Assembly (NCBI GenBank): GCA_030765245.1
Contig: JAVCCX010000132.1
Coordinates: 1 to 7,458, forward strand
Reading direction: 5' to 3'
DNA: 7,458 bases
DNA from: Candidatus Zophobacter franzmannii
GTDB taxonomy: Bacteria > Cloacimonadota > Cloacimonadia > Cloacimonadales > JAFGVF01
A model generated the notes under the pieces. It did not search any database. It was given only the letters and a program-made list of their open reading frames with translations, and was not told where the DNA came from. Every line of letters starts with the position of its first letter. The stretch's first letter is position 1. This document shows, one piece after another, positions 6,279 through 7,458 of the stretch. The position numbers and the translations under genes are program-made.

Positions 6279-6308
6279 CAAACCTATTTTGTTTTCAAAA
6301 AAGGCAAA
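6279..6308 (-). promoter_or_regulatory. Possible promoter overlapping the upstream terminator
   Basis: On the minus strand TTTG (6305-6308) lies 18 bases before TAGGTTTG (6279-6286), an exact TAnnTTTG, ending 5 bases before the A of the phosphopantetheinyl transferase ATG. If used, the mRNA would be leaderless or nearly so, and the -33 element would lie inside the terminator stem. The motif is short and chance occurrence is realistic in AT-rich DNA. Confidence 0.25.
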
Positions 6309-6330
6309 CCATGGATAAAGGGTTTGCCTT
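6297..6330 (-). terminator. Intrinsic terminator of the M16C peptidase gene
   Basis: A perfect 10-bp stem (AAGGCAAACC with GGTTTGCCTT, arms 6321-6330 and 6301-6310) has a 10-base loop. On the minus strand the last stem bases run into a T tract (6297-6302). It starts 15 bases after the TAA of the peptidase gene. Confidence 0.92.
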
Positions 6331-6345
6331 CAAATGATTTGTTAT

Positions 6346-7458
6346 TTATTCGAATATATTTACAAGGTTCTTGAAAATATCTTTCTCTTCTTGAATCTTT
6401 GCACTGTTACCAAATGTACAGATGATATTATCTTTTACAACGGCATCAATGATGTCACCACAAGCATTGATATCACTTACTTTAGTATCAATTAACTCTT
6501 CTCTCTCACGCTGAACAATCTCTTCAGTTACTCCAGAGAGATAGCGACTCATGGATATCCCACCTACCTGAGCAGGAGTTATTGGATTATCCAATGGACT
6601 AACAGCACCAATGATGTATTTAGCAAGGTCACGGTCAGAACACTTGAAGTTGCGTAAGAACTCACCACAACCTTTATAAACATCATATGTTTTACCAAGA
6701 TTTGGATCACGGTAAGATGCAAAGTTAATGGTTCCTGTTCTGTCAATTGAGAACATAGCACCATAAGCACCACCCTGAACGCGAATCTGGTTGTATAAGA
6801 ACTCGTTGCGTAAAACATTGCTCATAACATTCATACACCCACAATGCTTATAACCTTTATCTTTTAAGTTACCATATAATCCAGCATATTGAACATTGGT
6901 TGGAGCCATCAAACCTTCATTCTTGATATCTTGTTTGAACTCTAAGTCTTGAACAGGAGATACATCAGTATAAAGGGTCTGAACCATTGCTGGAATACTT
7001 TTTTCAACTAATGGAAGATCGGCTTCATCACATGTAACACTAACAATGAGATTGTTTGCATTGAACACTTTATGCATCATTACATTAAGCTTTTCGACTA
7101 TTTTCTCATAGTTCTCATCGAAGTTATTCTCCAGATTTGTAATAAATCTGTAATAATCAAGACCAGAGTAAATCTCCTGGAGATGGCTCATTGGATTGTG
7201 ATAGCTTGCAGCTCTTGTTAGAGCAGTAGCATGTCCGGCAGACATCATTCTCATCTCTTTACGAGATTTGCTTTCCATGATAATCTGCTGAAGTCTCTCT
7301 TTATTAGTGAAGATAGTATCCTGGATAATAGTCTTCTGAAGTTTTAATAACTCAGGGAGTTTTTCCTTAGTAGCCTTAGAATCCATAACACAATACATAC
7401 TGAAGTTATCTGTATTATTAACATCTCTCAAGAACTGAGCACCGGCATAGATGCCACC
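6346..7458 (-). CDS. M16C (PreP-like) zinc metallopeptidase, C-terminal part
   Basis: The frame stays open to the window edge, so this is the last 370 residues of a protein of this family (usually close to 1000 aa). The TTG at 7431 is an internal Leu codon, not a start. Residues from about 10 to 140 look like the M16C-associated region: ERLQQII, then KSRKEMRMMSAGHATALTRA, then a long helix. The C-terminal M16-like domain carries the family signature RVQGGAYG at 226-233 (bases 6760-6783), part of the substrate-binding wall, and DNPITPAQVG further on. M16C enzymes are clam-shaped peptidases that degrade unstructured peptides. The zinc site HxxEH lies in the N-terminal half, outside the window, so activity cannot be judged here. 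Stop TAA is followed by a strong terminator. Location (cytosol or periplasm) cannot be seen without the N-terminus. Confidence 0.93.
   Translation of the reverse strand, partial: GGIYAGAQFLRDVNNTDNFSMYCVMDSKATKEKLPELLKLQKTIIQDTIFTNKERLQQIIMESKSRKEMRMMSAGHATALTRAASYHNPMSHLQEIYSGLDYYRFITNLENNFDENYEKIVEKLNVMMHKVFNANNLIVSVTCDEADLPLVEKSIPAMVQTLYTDVSPVQDLEFKQDIKNEGLMAPTNVQYAGLYGNLKDKGYKHCGCMNVMSNVLRNEFLYNQIRVQGGAYGAMFSIDRTGTINFASYRDPNLGKTYDVYKGCGEFLRNFKCSDRDLAKYIIGAVSPLDNPITPAQVGGISMSRYLSGVTEEIVQREREELIDTKVSDINACGDIIDAVVKDNIICTFGNSAKIQEEKDIFKNLVNIFE

Noticed and set aside
6579..6818. 79-aa minus-strand open frame
   Set aside because: Alternate frame inside the M16C gene; the RVQGGAYG motif is in the other frame.
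7429..7431. TTG as start of the M16C peptidase
   Set aside because: The frame continues to the window edge and the family is much longer, so this is an internal Leu.

Overview
This is an AT-rich bacterial window with six protein genes (two cut by the window edges) and one structural RNA gene. The organism is probably a didermic bacterium. Two lipoproteins and a large modular surface or extracellular protein support this, and the FN3-like wording of the modules (WxCxDPDGD...YDVYFG...YYWRI...WSF.T) is common in the Fibrobacterota-Chlorobiota-Bacteroidota (FCB) group and related uncultured phyla such as Cloacimonadota. Two promoter-like sites resemble the Bacteroidota pattern TTG-N19/20-TAnnTTTG, but one gene has a very strong Shine-Dalgarno site, which is unusual for Bacteroidota proper. 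I therefore suggest an FCB-type lineage outside core Bacteroidota, with low confidence.

Plus strand, 1-4370. The 3' part of a large repeat protein opens the window. It carries the end of one FN3-like module, two nearly identical Ig-like modules, five FN3-like modules and a C-terminal seven-bladed LVIVD-type beta-propeller, followed by an intrinsic terminator. Next come two small cell-envelope proteins: a 188-aa LPP20-like lipoprotein with its own promoter and strong RBS, an intrinsic terminator, and a 144-aa membrane-anchored relative.

Minus strand, 7458-4367, in order of transcription. The C-terminal part of an M16C zinc metallopeptidase (PreP-like) is followed by a strong terminator, an Sfp-type 4'-phosphopantetheinyl transferase, the RNase P RNA gene rnpB, and a 270-aa lipoprotein with two diverged copies of the same LPP20-like module. 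This lipoprotein meets the 144-aa gene tail to tail, and the two stop codons share a palindromic CTAG.

The main unusual feature is the set of three adjacent genes, on two strands, that share one envelope-protein module (P-x-W-[WF] ... Y-G/G-Y ... Ala-rich helix ... YKVF-type strand) in four copies with two kinds of membrane attachment. The rnpB gene is convincing from its conserved blocks and its P1/P2 pairing, and has a minimal P3, a P19-like hairpin and an enlarged P18. I see no CRISPR array, tRNA, transposase or other mobile-element signature.
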